Positions 38,902 to 48,597 of a stretch of DNA of 64,000 nucleotides are shown piece after piece (the first letter of the stretch is position 1; each line of letters starts with the position of its first letter). The notes under the pieces are model-generated. The model did not search any database. It had not been told where the DNA came from and saw only the letters and a list, made by a program, of their open reading frames with translations. A program made the position numbers and the translations under genes. This stretch comes from Hyphomicrobiales bacterium (GTDB lineage: Bacteria > Pseudomonadota > Alphaproteobacteria > Rhizobiales > Rhizobiaceae), in assembly GCA_900465685.1 (NCBI GenBank), contig UEGR01000021.1:36302-100301 (forward strand). The letters run 5' to 3'.

Positions 38902-39594
38902 ATGAATCAACGCCCGCAAGACCCGTCCCCAAAGGCCCCGAACGAGACCATCGCTGCCCGCATCAGCCGTGTTCTGGCCGACCGTATCATCGAAGGGGAA
39001 ATCGAGCCGGGCACCAAATTACGGCAGGATCACATCGCCGAAGAGTTCCAGACCAGCCATGTGCCGGTGCGTGAGGCTTTTCGGCGGCTGGAGGCGCAAG
39101 GGCTTGCCGTTTCGGAGCCGCGCCGGGGCGTGCGGGTCGCGTCCTTCGATATCAGCGAGATTCGCGAAGTGGCGGAAATGCGCGCAGCGCTTGAAGTGCT
39201 GGCCTTGCGGCACGCGGCCCCGCATATCACCCGCGCCACACTCGACGCTGCGGAACGCGCGAGGCTCGACGGCGACAAGTCACGGGATGTGCGTAGCTGG
39301 GAAGACGCCAACCGGCGCTTTCACCGGCTCATTCTGGAACCGTGCCGGATGCCGCGTCTGCTCGCCGCCATTGACGACCTGCACGCGGCCAGCGCACGGT
39401 TTCTGTTTGCGACCTGGCGGTCGGAATGGGAAGCGCGCACCGATCATGATCACCGGGCGATTCTCGATGCCCTGCGCAAGAACGACATAGACCACGCCGC
39501 CGCCATTCTCGCCCGTCATGTGCAATGGATCGGACACCGCCCAGTCAGAACGGCTTCCGGCAAGGTGCGCGATTCTTTTGCGATTGTGGGCTAA
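38902..39594 (+). CDS. GntR-family regulator, FCD subfamily
   Basis: Regulator of 230 residues. The N-terminal winged helix (about 17-80) has the GntR motif GEIEPGTKLRQDHIAEEFQTSHVPVREAFRRLEAQGL. The C-terminal FCD all-helical domain contains EMRAALEVLALRHAA, the histidine HRLIL and the DHRAILDALRKNDIDHAAAILARHV segment, which usually binds a metal-chelated carboxylate. No metabolic operon adjoins, so the target is not evident; autoregulation is likely. Ribosome-binding site weak. Confidence 0.9.
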   Translation: MNQRPQDPSPKAPNETIAARISRVLADRIIEGEIEPGTKLRQDHIAEEFQTSHVPVREAFRRLEAQGLAVSEPRRGVRVASFDISEIREVAEMRAALEVLALRHAAPHITRATLDAAERARLDGDKSRDVRSWEDANRRFHRLILEPCRMPRLLAAIDDLHAASARFLFATWRSEWEARTDHDHRAILDALRKNDIDHAAAILARHVQWIGHRPVRTASGKVRDSFAIVG

Positions 39595-39657
39595 AGCACA
39601 TCCCGGAAAGTGCGGTGCGGTTGCGACGATTCAATCACCGCTGGAACCGTTCTAGCG
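39594..39657. repeat. Degenerate RIME-like repeat fragment
   Basis: aagcacatcccggaaagtgcggtgcgg resembles the left half of the palindromes at 619, 6558 and 8737 (GCACATCCCGAAAAGTGTGAAGCGG). The right arm is replaced by caccgctggaaccgttctag. It lies between the convergent gntR and ymdB-like genes. Confidence 0.5.
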
Positions 39658-40476
39658 CCAGAATTCGGGGATTGTTTCTTCCAGACGTGCACCGATGCGC
39701 AAAGGGGCTGCTTTTTCGGCAAGGCCAGTGCGATCGGAAATCTCGATACCAACGCCGCAGATGGTCGCCGGACCATTGGCCGCTTCGAAACGTCCTTTCG
39801 GCACCTTGGACAGAAAGCGGTTCAGCGGCTCTTCCTTGTCCATACCGAGCGAAGAATCGTAATCGCCGCACATGCCGGCATCCGACATATAGGCTGTGCC
39901 GTTGCGCAGGATCTGGCAATCAGCGGTCGGCACATGCGTATGCGTACCGACGACAGCACTGGCGCGACCATCGACGAAATGGCCGAAACACTGCTTCTCG
40001 CTGGTCGCTTCCGCATGGAAATCGAAGAACACCGCATCCGCCTGCTCGCCCAGAGGGCAGGCTTCGAGGATTTTCTCCGCCGCGATGAACGGATCATCCA
40101 GATCAGGATGCATGAAGACGCGCCCCATGACATTGGAGACGAGCACGCGGGCGCCGTTTTTGGCGATGTAAAGCCCCTCGCCCTTGCCTGCCGTTCCTTT
40201 CGGAAAATTGGCTGGGCGCAGGAAGCGATCCTCGCGCTTGGAGAAATCGAGCGCCTCGCGCTGATCCCAGACGTGATTGCCCGTTGTCACAACATCCGCG
40301 CCAGCGCGGATCGTTTCATGGAAAATCTCTTCGGTAATGCCAAAACCGCCCGCGGCGTTCTCGCCGTTGACGATCACGAAGTCCAGCTTCAGATCGGAAA
40401 TCAGCCCCGGCAGCTTTTCATACACTGCCGTGCGCCCCGACCGGCCCACCATGTCACCTAGAAAAAGCAATCTCAT
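39652..40476 (-). CDS. YmdB-family metallophosphoesterase
   Basis: Calcineurin-like phosphodiesterase of 274 residues. Two-metal motifs are present: FLGDMVGRSGR, VNGENAAGGFGI, TTGNHVWDQRE and the GTHTHVPTADCQIL histidine pair. In Bacillus the homologue YmdB hydrolyses cyclic mononucleotides and affects biofilm fate. Here it follows ygfA after 10 bp, an arrangement conserved in relatives, suggesting co-transcription. The start has AAGG eight bases upstream. Confidence 0.9.
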   Translation of the reverse strand: MRLLFLGDMVGRSGRTAVYEKLPGLISDLKLDFVIVNGENAAGGFGITEEIFHETIRAGADVVTTGNHVWDQREALDFSKREDRFLRPANFPKGTAGKGEGLYIAKNGARVLVSNVMGRVFMHPDLDDPFIAAEKILEACPLGEQADAVFFDFHAEATSEKQCFGHFVDGRASAVVGTHTHVPTADCQILRNGTAYMSDAGMCGDYDSSLGMDKEEPLNRFLSKVPKGRFEAANGPATICGVGIEISDRTGLAEKAAPLRIGARLEETIPEFWR

Positions 40477-40486
40477 GAGATGAGCC

Positions 40487-41086
40487 TTATAAGCCTGCGC
40501 CCAGCGAACGCAAGCCGCTCTCCGTCAGTATCTGATTGAGCGCGATATCGTGCGGCTCATCGGGCACACGCTCCAATTCCTGACAGTCATAGGCCATGCC
40601 GATAAGCAGTGGCTGCAAATCGCGCTCGGCAAAGCGCGCCAGCGCGCGATCATAATGTCCAGCACCATAGCCGAGGCGATGCCCGCGCCGGTCAAAACCG
40701 GCAAGCGGCATCAGCATGATGACCGGGTCGACCAGCGGTGCACGTGCATCGGGGCCCATGGTGCCAAAGCCCGTCTGCACAAGCTGCGCATCGGGCAAAA
40801 ACTCGCGAAAAGCAATCGTTTCCTTGTCCAGCACGACCGGCAGGCAAAGCCTTGCGCCCTTGCCACGCAAGACGGACAAAAGCGGACGCGGATCGATTTC
40901 AGAGCGGATCGGCCAATAGCCCGCCACCAGCGTTCCCTTGGGAATGACCAGCGCCTCTTCACCATGTTTTGCAGCAGCCAGCGACGCTTCATATTGAAAG
41001 CGCGGATCCAGCGCATCACGACGGGCAAGCACGGCACGCCGCAGCGTCTGCTTTTCCTGACTGCTTTCCGGTTTCGTTGCTGCCAT
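40487..41086 (-). CDS. ygfA: 5-formyltetrahydrofolate cyclo-ligase YgfA
   Basis: Converts 5-formyl-THF to 5,10-methenyl-THF with ATP. Length is 199 residues. The N-terminal basic helix KQTLRRAVLARRDAL and the C-terminal motif GFDRRGHRLGYGAGHYDRAL, which binds ATP/Mg2+, are present. ATG at 41086 has GAGAGG eight bases upstream; a TTG two codons before is not needed. In many bacteria ygfA lies directly downstream of 6S RNA; here an SRPBCC gene sits between them. Confidence 0.95.
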   Translation of the reverse strand: MAATKPESSQEKQTLRRAVLARRDALDPRFQYEASLAAAKHGEEALVIPKGTLVAGYWPIRSEIDPRPLLSVLRGKGARLCLPVVLDKETIAFREFLPDAQLVQTGFGTMGPDARAPLVDPVIMLMPLAGFDRRGHRLGYGAGHYDRALARFAERDLQPLLIGMAYDCQELERVPDEPHDIALNQILTESGLRSLGAGL

Positions 41087-41160
41087 CCCCAAAACCTCTC
41101 CGCTTGCATAATCCGACTATAACAGTGGAACCGCAATGAGACGATCCGTCAAGTGATGGA

Positions 41161-42153
41161 TCAGACAGCCTCCGCAATCCGCTCCGACCGGTCACGGATG
41201 ACCTTCAGCACAACGCCATGAAAATCGTTGAGAAACACCTTGCCCCACAGGTCGCAATAGAAGTCGATCGGGGTTGCAATGCGATAATGCGTGGTCAGCG
41301 TCAGACGGGTGCGACCATTCGGCAAAGGTTCCAGCCGGTAATCGCCATTGGCCAGTTGCAGATAGCTGCTATTCACCTTGATATGGGCTTCGACGGCAGA
41401 GGGAATGGAGCCCGGCGCGAAACGGAAATCCCACGCCAGCAGCCGGTTTTCTTCCCACTGCGTCACGATCTCCTGAAAATTCACCCCGCGCGTCCACTGC
41501 AACTGACGCACGGCCCCGACACCCTCGCCTTCAATACGCGCATCAACCGGCTGCGGAACGCCCAGAACGCCGTGACTGAACGTCCAGGACAGTTCATCCG
41601 CGCGCACATTGCGGATTTCGACGGTCTGCTTCCACACCACTTCCGGCGGCGCGGCAATGTCGATCACAGTCGTGACCGACCCGTCATGTGGGGCATAATT
41701 GACGTGAAGCTCGGCTGGAAAGACAACCAGCGGCAGGGCGATCACCAGCATCGTTGAGCGGCGCGAGCGCAGCTTGCGGATGATCCACAAGGTCAATGTC
41801 GAGCCAAGCGTCGAGAACACCACAAAGAAGGGGGCCGCCATGGCGACGCAGATGCCCGCTTCGCGAAACAGCACCATACTCACCACGACCAGCACACCGA
41901 TGATGGCCCAGCCCATGCGGACATGCCGCCACAGGTCTTTCTCGGCACGCGGGTCCGCCAGACAGGACGCGAGGCTCGCGACCGCCATCGGCAGCAACAT
42001 GAGACCGGCGAAGAACGGCATCGCATCGTCGGCCACACCGGACCAGATCAGCATGTATAAAATCAGGCCATAGATGAAAGCCACCGGCACAGCGACCGAC
42101 AGTCTCTCAAACGAGCGAGGTGTATGGGGAGGCGTGGCTTGGGGCGTTTCCAT
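41161..42153 (-). CDS. Membrane-anchored SRPBCC-fold protein
   Basis: Protein of 330 residues. The N-terminal part (about 15-150) has four predicted transmembrane helices (VAVPVAFIYGLILYMLIW, MPFFAGLMLLPMAVASLASC, AIIGVLVVVSMVLF, AAPFFVVFSTLGSTLTLWII). The C-terminal domain (about 170-325) resembles the START/SRPBCC lipid- or hydrophobic-ligand-binding fold: VTTVIDIAAPPEVVWKQTVE, then GVNFQEIVTQWEENRLLAWDF and LTLTTHYRIATPIDFYCDLWG. Ligand unknown. It lies between 6S RNA and ygfA on the same strand, where most genomes have no gene. Confidence 0.75.
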   Translation of the reverse strand: METPQATPPHTPRSFERLSVAVPVAFIYGLILYMLIWSGVADDAMPFFAGLMLLPMAVASLASCLADPRAEKDLWRHVRMGWAIIGVLVVVSMVLFREAGICVAMAAPFFVVFSTLGSTLTLWIIRKLRSRRSTMLVIALPLVVFPAELHVNYAPHDGSVTTVIDIAAPPEVVWKQTVEIRNVRADELSWTFSHGVLGVPQPVDARIEGEGVGAVRQLQWTRGVNFQEIVTQWEENRLLAWDFRFAPGSIPSAVEAHIKVNSSYLQLANGDYRLEPLPNGRTRLTLTTHYRIATPIDFYCDLWGKVFLNDFHGVVLKVIRDRSERIAEAV

Positions 42154-42255
42154 CAGAACATGCGAAAATTGAATGTTACCGCATGTTTACGGGCAATACG
42201 CAGAGCAGATCAAGCCTCGAAGGCTGAATTTGCATTAGCATTGCAAGATGAAAGG

Positions 42256-42424
42256 AAAGCGGCGACCACGACAACCGATGGTAGTGATTGATCCCGGGAA
42301 CCTACAAAGTAGGTGGGCACCATATGCGAAAGCCCGCAAGCCTTCACAGGGACAGTTCCCTTAGAGATCAATAAGGCCCCGGGGATGCTGTTACACCTGT
42401 CGGGAAGCGCAGTACGCCGCTGAC
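42256..42424 (-). ncRNA. ssrS: 6S RNA (SsrS)
   Basis: On the minus strand a long imperfect hairpin of about 168 nt. The closing stem AGCGGCG (42415-42421) pairs with CGCCGCT (42258-42264). Conserved inner segments are CTTCCCGACAGGTGTAAC, CATCCCCGGGGCC, TTATTGATCTCTAAGGGAAC, CCTGTGAAGGCTTGCGGGC and CCCACCTAC. This matches alphaproteobacterial 6S RNA as I remember it, and the position next to zapA and upstream of ygfA is typical. It sequesters sigma-70 RNA polymerase in stationary phase. A CTATAT -10-like box lies at about 42429-42434. Confidence 0.85.
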
Positions 42425-42505
42425 GAATATAGTCGCTCGTGACGGGCTGCGCCAGTGGTCCGCAAGCTTTCGCCACGAATTCTTTTCAGAAAATTCAGAA
42501 GGGTG

Positions 42506-42874
42506 TTACGAGCCGGCACGCGGCGCGATGCGCGACGCCACCTGTTCCAGACGCGATGCGACATCCGACAGCATGCCGGTCAGCGCCGCATCGTTGCTGT
42601 CGGCGCGGCCAAGCGCTTCATCGCGCGCACGGCGCAGCGTTTCAACTTCGCTCTCCAGACCATTGATGCGCTTTTGCATCTCGGCCATCTCGTCCATCAC
42701 CATGATCCCGGCCATGACGGTCAGGCGCAAATCGCCGATCTCTCCGAAAGACGATTTGAGATGCGTGACATATTGATCGAAACGGTCGGCAAGTCCGCTG
42801 AGGTGCTCTTCCTGCCCCTCATCGCACGCCATGCGATAAGCCTTGCCATCGATGGTTACGGTAACGGTCGCTAT
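42506..42874 (-). CDS. zapA: Cell division protein ZapA, apparently initiated at ATA
   Basis: FtsZ-ring stabiliser of 122 residues: an N-terminal strand module (ATVTVTIDGKAYRMACDEGQ, aligning with the VDIQIFGRSLRVNC start of E. coli ZapA), then a long coiled coil (EMAEMQKRINGLESEVETLR). The first in-frame ATG is at 42832, inside this conserved module. Upstream the frame stays open to a TAG at 42884-42886, and AGGAGG (42880-42885) stands five bases before an ATA at 42872-42874. ATA therefore seems the start codon; an ATG-started short form from 42832 (AAGG upstream) is the alternative. Overlaps the end of the DUF4164 gene region. Confidence 0.85.
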   Translation of the reverse strand: MATVTVTIDGKAYRMACDEGQEEHLSGLADRFDQYVTHLKSSFGEIGDLRLTVMAGIMVMDEMAEMQKRINGLESEVETLRRARDEALGRADSNDAALTGMLSDVASRLEQVASRIAPRAGS

Positions 42875-42883
42875 GATAGCCTC

Positions 42884-43156
42884 CTATCGATCCAGAACGG
42901 CGCGGATGGTTTCCATCGCCGTGACAAGGCGCCGCGAAACTTCGCGGTTGGCAGCTTCAAGCCGTTCAGCACGGGCTTCGGATTGGTCGAGTTCCTGAGC
43001 GAGACGGCTGCGGTCAGCATTCATGCGCTGCACCTCTTCCTCGGCCTCGGCGAAATCGCCTTCCTTGTCCAGCCGCAGATCAACCGCGCCTTCGAGCGTG
43101 TTGAGTGCTTTTTCCAGCCGTTCCAAAACGTGCCTGAGGGTCGCTTCGGGTGCCAT
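42884..43156 (-). CDS. DUF4164-family coiled-coil protein
   Basis: Small all-helical protein of 90 residues (LRHVLERLEKALNTLEGAVD, heptads of E/A/L/R to the end). It matches the DUF4164 family found upstream of zapA in Rhizobiales. The TAG stop overlaps the AGGAGG of zapA (TAGGAGG), so the two are coupled and probably work together at the division site, an inference from position only. The start has AAGGA five bases upstream. Confidence 0.85.
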   Translation of the reverse strand: MAPEATLRHVLERLEKALNTLEGAVDLRLDKEGDFAEAEEEVQRMNADRSRLAQELDQSEARAERLEAANREVSRRLVTAMETIRAVLDR

Positions 43157-43537
43157 CCATGTCCTTTCTGACGCCTTTTACCGGCATCGAATCGCGTCTG
43201 CCGGACAGGCCTCTTTGAAAAGATTGTAATAATCGACCGCCGGATAAGCAACAAATGAGGTGTCCATATGAGCTTTCATGCACCGTTAATCGGTGCAAAA
43301 ATGGCATTTAAGGGATTGCCGCGTCGCTTTCCACAGAACTCAATCGATTAGTCGCAGACAGTTTATTACCCAAAAGCCACGCATTTATTGACTCCTCATG
43401 CGCAGGTGCTATGTGTCCCGGTGCCTTCTGGAGTACGGACCCGAAAAACGGAGGACGGTTTTCGGCGCCATTCGTGCTCAGCCAAAAGGCATCGCCGCAA
43501 CCCCGTTAAACCCTCCCATGGAAAGACGGCTGAGACC
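43157..43537. promoter_or_regulatory. tkt / DUF4164 divergent control region with tkt promoter candidate
   Basis: About 380 bp with no gene seen. A sigma-70-like promoter TTGACT (43388-43393) with a 16-base spacer to TATGTG (43410-43415) points toward tkt and leaves a leader of about 120 nt. The leader contains a ccgaaaa / ttttcgg hairpin (43445-43469). A caatcgatt word at about 43342-43350 resembles the tttcaatcg repeats before fba. Confidence 0.5.
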
Positions 43538-45532
43538 ATGAGCAATTCCGACAAACAGAACCAGTTGGCCAACGCGATCCGCTTCCTCTCGATGGATGCG
43601 GTTGAGAAAGCCAATTCCGGCCATCCCGGCCTGCCGATGGGCGCAGCTGACATAGCGACGACGCTTTACACCCGCTTCCTTTCGCACGACCCGCAGAACC
43701 CGCATTGGCCGGATCGCGACCGTTTCGTGCTTTCAGCCGGTCACGGCTCGATGTTGCTTTATTCGCTGCTCTATCTTTCGGGCTACGAAGACATCACCAT
43801 CGATGAAATCAAGAATTTCCGCCAGCTCGGCGCCCGTACGGCCGGTCACCCGGAATACGGCCATGCAGCCGGCATCGAAACGACGACCGGCCCGCTCGGC
43901 CAGGGCATTGCCAATGCCGTCGGCATGGCGCTCTCCGAACGCATCCTGAACGCACAGTTCGGCGACAGCCTCGTCAACCACTACACCTATACGCTTGTCG
44001 GCGACGGCTGCCTCATGGAAGGCATTAGCCAGGAAGCCATTGCGCTTGCCGGCCACTTGAAGCTCAGCAAGCTGATCGTCTTCTGGGACGACAACAACAT
44101 TTCCATCGACGGCCCGATCTCGATCGCCGACAACACCAACCAGCCTGCCCGTTTCGCCGCTTCCGGCTGGAACACGCTGGCCGTTGACGGTCACGATCAG
44201 GACGCCATTGCCAAGGCAATCGAACTGGCCAAGGTTTCCGACAAGCCGACCCTGATCGCCTGCAAGACGACCATCGGCTTCGGCGCACCGAACAAGGCCG
44301 GCACCAACAAGGTGCATGGTTCGCCGCTCGGCGCGGACGAAATCGCAGCCACCCGCAAGTCGCTTGGCTGGTCGGCAGAACCTTTCGTCGTTCCGGCTGA
44401 AATTCTGGACGCATGGCGCGTGGCTGGCCTCAACGCCGCCAAGAAGCGCCAGGAATGGGAAAAGCGCTTTGCCGCTGCCGATCCGGAAACCCGTGCGGAA
44501 TTCGAACGCCGCATGCGTGGCGATCTGCCTGCCGGTTTCGATGCAGCGATCGTCGAATACAAGAAGAAGCTTTCCGCTGAGAAGCCGAAGGTCGCCACCC
44601 GCAAGTCTTCGGAAATGGCGCTGGAAGTCATCAACGGCATCGTACCGGAAACCATCGGCGGCTCTGCCGACCTCACCGGTTCGAACAACACCAAGACCAG
44701 CCAGACCAAGGCTGTCACGCCGGAAAATTACGGCGGCCGTTATGTCCATTACGGCATCCGCGAACTCGGCATGTCGGCTGCCATGAACGGTATCACGCTG
44801 CATGGCGGCCTGATCCCTTATTCCGGCACCTTCCTGACCTTCTCGGACTATGCGCGTCCGGCAATGCGTCTGTCCTCACTGATGGGCATCCGCGTCATCT
44901 ATGTCATGACGCATGATTCCATCGGTCTGGGTGAAGATGGCCCGACCCACCAGCCGGTTGAACATCTGGCAGCACTGCGCGCCATTCCGAACCACAATGT
45001 CTTCCGTCCGGCTGACGCTGTGGAAACGGCGGAATGCTGGCAGATCGCCCTGCATTCGACCAAGACCCCGTCCACGCTGGCTCTGACCCGTCAGAACCTG
45101 CCGGTCGTCCGCACCGAACATCGCGAAGAAAACCTCTCCGCTTACGGCGCTTACGAACTGGCGACCGCCAGCGACGAAGCCAAGGTGACGATTTTCGCCA
45201 CCGGCTCGGAAGTGGAAATCGCACTCAAGGCCCGCGACCTTCTCGAAGGCAAGGGCATTGCCACGCGCGTTGTCTCGGTACCATGCTTCGAACTGTTCGA
45301 AGGCCAGAGCGACGCCTACAAGCACGCAACCATCGGCAATGCGCCGGTCAAGCTTGCCATCGAAGCGGCAATCTCGCTCGGCTGGGAACGCTTCATCGGT
45401 GAAAACGGCGTGTTTATCGGCATGAAGGGCTTCGGCGCTTCGGGCGAGATCAACGATCTCTACAAGCATTTCGGCATCACGGCGGAACACGCCGCTGAAG
45501 CCGCGGAAAAGAAGCTTAACGCCGCAGCATGA
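43538..45532 (+). CDS. tkt: Transketolase
   Basis: Thiamine diphosphate enzyme of the pentose phosphate pathway, 664 residues. Visible are the N-terminal [20 protein letters not shown], the ThDP motif [13 protein letters not shown] followed by DDNNISIDG, the catalytic histidine region [23 protein letters not shown], the [11 protein letters not shown] glutamate and the [21 protein letters not shown] substrate loop. It starts at 43538 (ribosome-binding site weak) and leads a plus-strand cluster with gap and pgk. The cbbT type of the Calvin cycle is unlikely without cbb neighbours. Confidence 0.97.
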   Translation: MSNSDKQNQLANAIRFLSMDAVEKANSGHPGLPMGAADIATTLYTRFLSHDPQNPHWPDRDRFVLSAGHGSMLLYSLLYLSGYEDITIDEIKNFRQLGARTAGHPEYGHAAGIETTTGPLGQGIANAVGMALSERILNAQFGDSLVNHYTYTLVGDGCLMEGISQEAIALAGHLKLSKLIVFWDDNNISIDGPISIADNTNQPARFAASGWNTLAVDGHDQDAIAKAIELAKVSDKPTLIACKTTIGFGAPNKAGTNKVHGSPLGADEIAATRKSLGWSAEPFVVPAEILDAWRVAGLNAAKKRQEWEKRFAAADPETRAEFERRMRGDLPAGFDAAIVEYKKKLSAEKPKVATRKSSEMALEVINGIVPETIGGSADLTGSNNTKTSQTKAVTPENYGGRYVHYGIRELGMSAAMNGITLHGGLIPYSGTFLTFSDYARPAMRLSSLMGIRVIYVMTHDSIGLGEDGPTHQPVEHLAALRAIPNHNVFRPADAVETAECWQIALHSTKTPSTLALTRQNLPVVRTEHREENLSAYGAYELATASDEAKVTIFATGSEVEIALKARDLLEGKGIATRVVSVPCFELFEGQSDAYKHATIGNAPVKLAIEAAISLGWERFIGENGVFIGMKGFGASGEINDLYKHFGITAEHAAEAAEKKLNAAA

Positions 45533-45537
45533 TTTTT

Positions 45538-45569
45538 GAACGCCGGCGTCTCAAAAACGCCGGCGTTTA
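45538..45569 (+). terminator. Hairpin after tkt
   Basis: aacgccggcg / cgccggcgtt stem followed by a short ttaagttt run. It may only partly terminate, leaving gap linked to tkt. Confidence 0.65.
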
Positions 45570-45669
45570 AGTTTCCGGTCAGTGCCGCGCGGGATTCGTC
45601 CGAATGCCCCGCACCGGCTGAATTATGAAGCACTGCAAGTGCAGTATCCTATCGGGAGATTTACAGAAA

Positions 45670-46677
45670 ATGGCAGTCCGCGTCGCAATCAACGGTTTTG
45701 GCCGCATTGGCCGCAATGTTCTCCGCGCCATCGTGGAATCGGGCCGCACCGACATTCAGGTCGTCGCGATCAACGATCTCGGCCCGGTGGAAACCAATGC
45801 GCATCTTCTGCGCTATGACAGCGTCCATGGCCGTTTCCCCAAGGAAGTAAAGGTCGCAGGCGACACCATCGACGTCGGCTATGGTCCGATCAAGGTACAT
45901 GCCGTTCGTAACCCGACCGAACTGCCGTGGAAGGAAGAAGGTGTCGACATCGCGCTCGAATGCACCGGCATTTTCACCGCACGTGACAAGGCGGCCATGC
46001 ATCTCGAAGCTGGCGCAAAGCGCGTCATCGTTTCGGCTCCTGCTGACGGCGCCGACCTCACGGTCGTTTACGGCGTCAACCACGACAAGCTCACCAAGGA
46101 CCATCTGGTCATCTCCAATGCCTCCTGCACCACCAACTGCCTTGCACCGGTGGCACAGGTTCTCAACGATGCCATCGGCATCGAAAAAGGCTTCATGACC
46201 ACGATCCACTCCTACACGGGCGACCAGCCGACGCTGGACACCATGCACAAGGATCTCTACCGCGCCCGCGCGGCCGCCCTGTCCATGATCCCGACCTCGA
46301 CCGGTGCAGCCAAGGCTGTTGGTCTCGTTCTGCCGGAACTGAAGGGCAAGCTGGACGGCGTCGCCATCCGCGTACCGACCCCGAATGTCTCGGTCGTTGA
46401 CCTGACCTTCATCGCCAAGCGTTCGACCACCGTGCAAGAAATCAACGACGCGATCCGCGCCGCTGCCAATGGCCGCCTCAAAGGCATCCTCGGCTACACG
46501 GACGAGCCGCTGGTTTCGCACGACTTCAACCACGATCCGCATTCCTCGGTCTTCCACATGGACCAGACCAAGGTCATGGACGGCACCATGGTTCGTATCC
46601 TGTCGTGGTACGACAATGAATGGGGCTTCTCCAACCGTATGGGCGACACTGCCGTCGCTCTCGGCAAGCTGATCTAA
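45670..46677 (+). CDS. gap: Glyceraldehyde-3-phosphate dehydrogenase
   Basis: Converts glyceraldehyde-3-phosphate to 1,3-bisphosphoglycerate; 335 residues. NAD-binding start [18 protein letters not shown], catalytic cysteine in [13 protein letters not shown], and histidine/arginine regions [19 protein letters not shown] and [12 protein letters not shown] are intact. The ATG at 45670 has GGGAGA about ten bases upstream. Part of the tkt-gap-pgk cluster. Confidence 0.98.
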   Translation: MAVRVAINGFGRIGRNVLRAIVESGRTDIQVVAINDLGPVETNAHLLRYDSVHGRFPKEVKVAGDTIDVGYGPIKVHAVRNPTELPWKEEGVDIALECTGIFTARDKAAMHLEAGAKRVIVSAPADGADLTVVYGVNHDKLTKDHLVISNASCTTNCLAPVAQVLNDAIGIEKGFMTTIHSYTGDQPTLDTMHKDLYRARAAALSMIPTSTGAAKAVGLVLPELKGKLDGVAIRVPTPNVSVVDLTFIAKRSTTVQEINDAIRAAANGRLKGILGYTDEPLVSHDFNHDPHSSVFHMDQTKVMDGTMVRILSWYDNEWGFSNRMGDTAVALGKLI

Positions 46678-46693
46678 GCCTCGTGGCCTGACT

Positions 46694-47263
46694 ATGTTTC
46701 GCGTCCTTCTCCCCACTGTCGCCCGCTGGCGTCCGCTGGAAGGAGAAGGGCTCGAACATTTGAATCTTGCGCCCTCGGGCCGTAATATTCACGCCGAAAG
46801 CGTGGTGATCGGCAATCGCGGCGGCGATGCTTACGGCGTCCGCTATAGCATTGACTGCGACAGCACCTGGCGCGTTCTTCATTTCCTTATCGAGACCACA
46901 TCCGGCCAGAAGCTGGAACTTTCCTCCGATGGCGAAGGCCATTGGCAGACGATGAACGGCAATTCTCTGCCGGAATTCGATGGTTGTATCGATATCGATC
47001 TGGCAGGAACGCCCTTCACCAACTCACTGCCAATACGCAGGCTTGGCCTGACACCGGAAAGCGGCACCGTTCAGCTCGACATGCTTTATGTGCCGTTCGA
47101 CAGTTTTCAGCCGCTGCGCGACCGTCAGCGTTATAGCTGTCTGGAAGAAGGCAGACTCTATCGTTACGCGGCGGCGGACCGCACTTTCACCGCCGATCTG
47201 CCCGTCGATGAAGACGGGCTTGTGACCGATTATCCAACCCTTTTCCAGCGTCTGCCCGTTTAA
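46694..47263 (+). CDS. Putative glycolipid-binding domain protein (DUF1089)
   Basis: Cytoplasmic beta-rich protein of 189 residues resembling the putative glycolipid-binding family (PF06475). Characteristic segments are [40 protein letters not shown] and [17 protein letters not shown], ending [25 protein letters not shown]. It begins 16 bp after gap and ends 61 bp before pgk, so it is probably expressed with these glycolytic genes. Its role there is unknown; I see no catalytic motif. Ribosome-binding site weak, suggesting coupling. Confidence 0.75.
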   Translation: MFRVLLPTVARWRPLEGEGLEHLNLAPSGRNIHAESVVIGNRGGDAYGVRYSIDCDSTWRVLHFLIETTSGQKLELSSDGEGHWQTMNGNSLPEFDGCIDIDLAGTPFTNSLPIRRLGLTPESGTVQLDMLYVPFDSFQPLRDRQRYSCLEEGRLYRYAAADRTFTADLPVDEDGLVTDYPTLFQRLPV

Positions 47264-47324
47264 GCCGTACGATCGAACAGATAGTTGCTTTACGAAGCGC
47301 CGGAACAAGCCAGGGAGAAAACTT

Positions 47325-48515
47325 ATGGGTTTCCGCACTCTCGACGACGCCGACGTCAAATCCAAACGCGTTCTGGTCCGCGTTGACCTCAATGTGCCGA
47401 TGGCTGACGGACAGGTGACCGACCTCACCCGTATCGAGCGCATCGTTCCAACGATTGCCGAACTGTCGAAGAAGGGCGCAAAGGTTATTTTGCTCGCCCA
47501 TTTCGGTCGCCCGAAAGGCGTTGCTTCCGACGAAAATTCGCTGAAGCATGTTGTGAAGCCGCTCGCCAAGGTTCTCGGCCACGGTGTTCACTTCGCGGAA
47601 GATAGCATCGGCGACAAGGCCAAGGCCGCTGTCGATGCGCTGAAGGACGGTGACGTTCTGCTGCTGGAAAACACCCGTTTCCACAAGGGCGAAGAAAAGA
47701 ACGATCCGGAATTCGTCAAGGCGCTGGCCGCCAATGGCGATCTCTATGTCAATGACGCATTCTCTGCGGCCCACCGCGCCCATGCTTCGACCGAAGGTCT
47801 GGCCCACGTGCTGCCCGCTTTTGCCGGTCGCGCCATGCAGGCTGAACTTGAAGCACTGGAAAAAGGCCTCGGCAATCCGGCCCGTCCGGTTGTCGCCATT
47901 GTCGGCGGTGCCAAGGTCTCGACCAAGCTCGACCTCCTGTCGAACCTCATCGAAAAAGTCGATGCGCTGGTGATCGGCGGTGGCATGGCCAACACCTTCC
48001 TCGCGGCTCAGGGCCACGATGTCGGCAAATCGCTCTGCGAACATGATCTCGCCCATACGGCGCGTGAAATCATGGCCAAGGCCGAAACGACCAAATGCGC
48101 CATCATCCTGCCGGTCGATGCGGTTGTGGGCTGGCACTTTGCTGCCGACACGCCAAACAAGACCTATGGCGTCGATGCTGTGCCAAGCGACGGTATGATT
48201 CTCGATGCAGGCGCATTGTCGACCGATCTGATTGCTTCGGCCATTGACGATGCGGCAACGCTGGTCTGGAACGGCCCGCTCGGCGCATTCGAGTTGCGCC
48301 CGTTCGATACGGCAACAGTCAAGACCGCCAAGCACGTCGCGGCTCGCACCAAGGCAGGCAAGCTTGTTTCGGTCGGCGGCGGCGGCGATACGGTTGCAGC
48401 GCTGAACCATGCCGGTGTGGCCGACGACTTCACCTATATCTCAACTGCAGGCGGCGCTTTCCTCGAATGGATGGAAGGCAAGCCGCTTCCGGGTGTCGAC
48501 GTACTCAAGAAATAG
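47325..48515 (+). CDS. pgk: Phosphoglycerate kinase
   Basis: Transfers phosphate between 1,3-bisphosphoglycerate and ADP; 396 residues. Starts with [15 protein letters not shown], has the substrate arginine motif [22 protein letters not shown], the hinge [16 protein letters not shown] and the nucleotide-binding WNGPLGAFE and [15 protein letters not shown] lies seven bases before the ATG. Confidence 0.98.
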   Translation: MGFRTLDDADVKSKRVLVRVDLNVPMADGQVTDLTRIERIVPTIAELSKKGAKVILLAHFGRPKGVASDENSLKHVVKPLAKVLGHGVHFAEDSIGDKAKAAVDALKDGDVLLLENTRFHKGEEKNDPEFVKALAANGDLYVNDAFSAAHRAHASTEGLAHVLPAFAGRAMQAELEALEKGLGNPARPVVAIVGGAKVSTKLDLLSNLIEKVDALVIGGGMANTFLAAQGHDVGKSLCEHDLAHTAREIMAKAETTKCAIILPVDAVVGWHFAADTPNKTYGVDAVPSDGMILDAGALSTDLIASAIDDAATLVWNGPLGAFELRPFDTATVKTAKHVAARTKAGKLVSVGGGGDTVAALNHAGVADDFTYISTAGGAFLEWMEGKPLPGVDVLKK

Positions 48516-48555
48516 TGCGAAGCGATTTCGCGCGGGAAAATGCGTATGAACAAAT

Positions 48556-48583
48556 GAAAAGGCCCCGGAAACGGGGCCTTTTC
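48556..48583. terminator. Bidirectional terminator pgk / sugar dehydrogenase
   Basis: gaaaaggccccg-gaaa-cggggccttttc with T-runs on both sides, between convergent genes. Confidence 0.85.
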
Positions 48584-48597
48584 ATTTCTGGATTTGG

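Noticed and set aside
42210..42476. 88-codon minus-strand frame over the 6S RNA
   Set aside because: It coincides with the conserved 6S stem-loop and lacks a ribosome-binding site.
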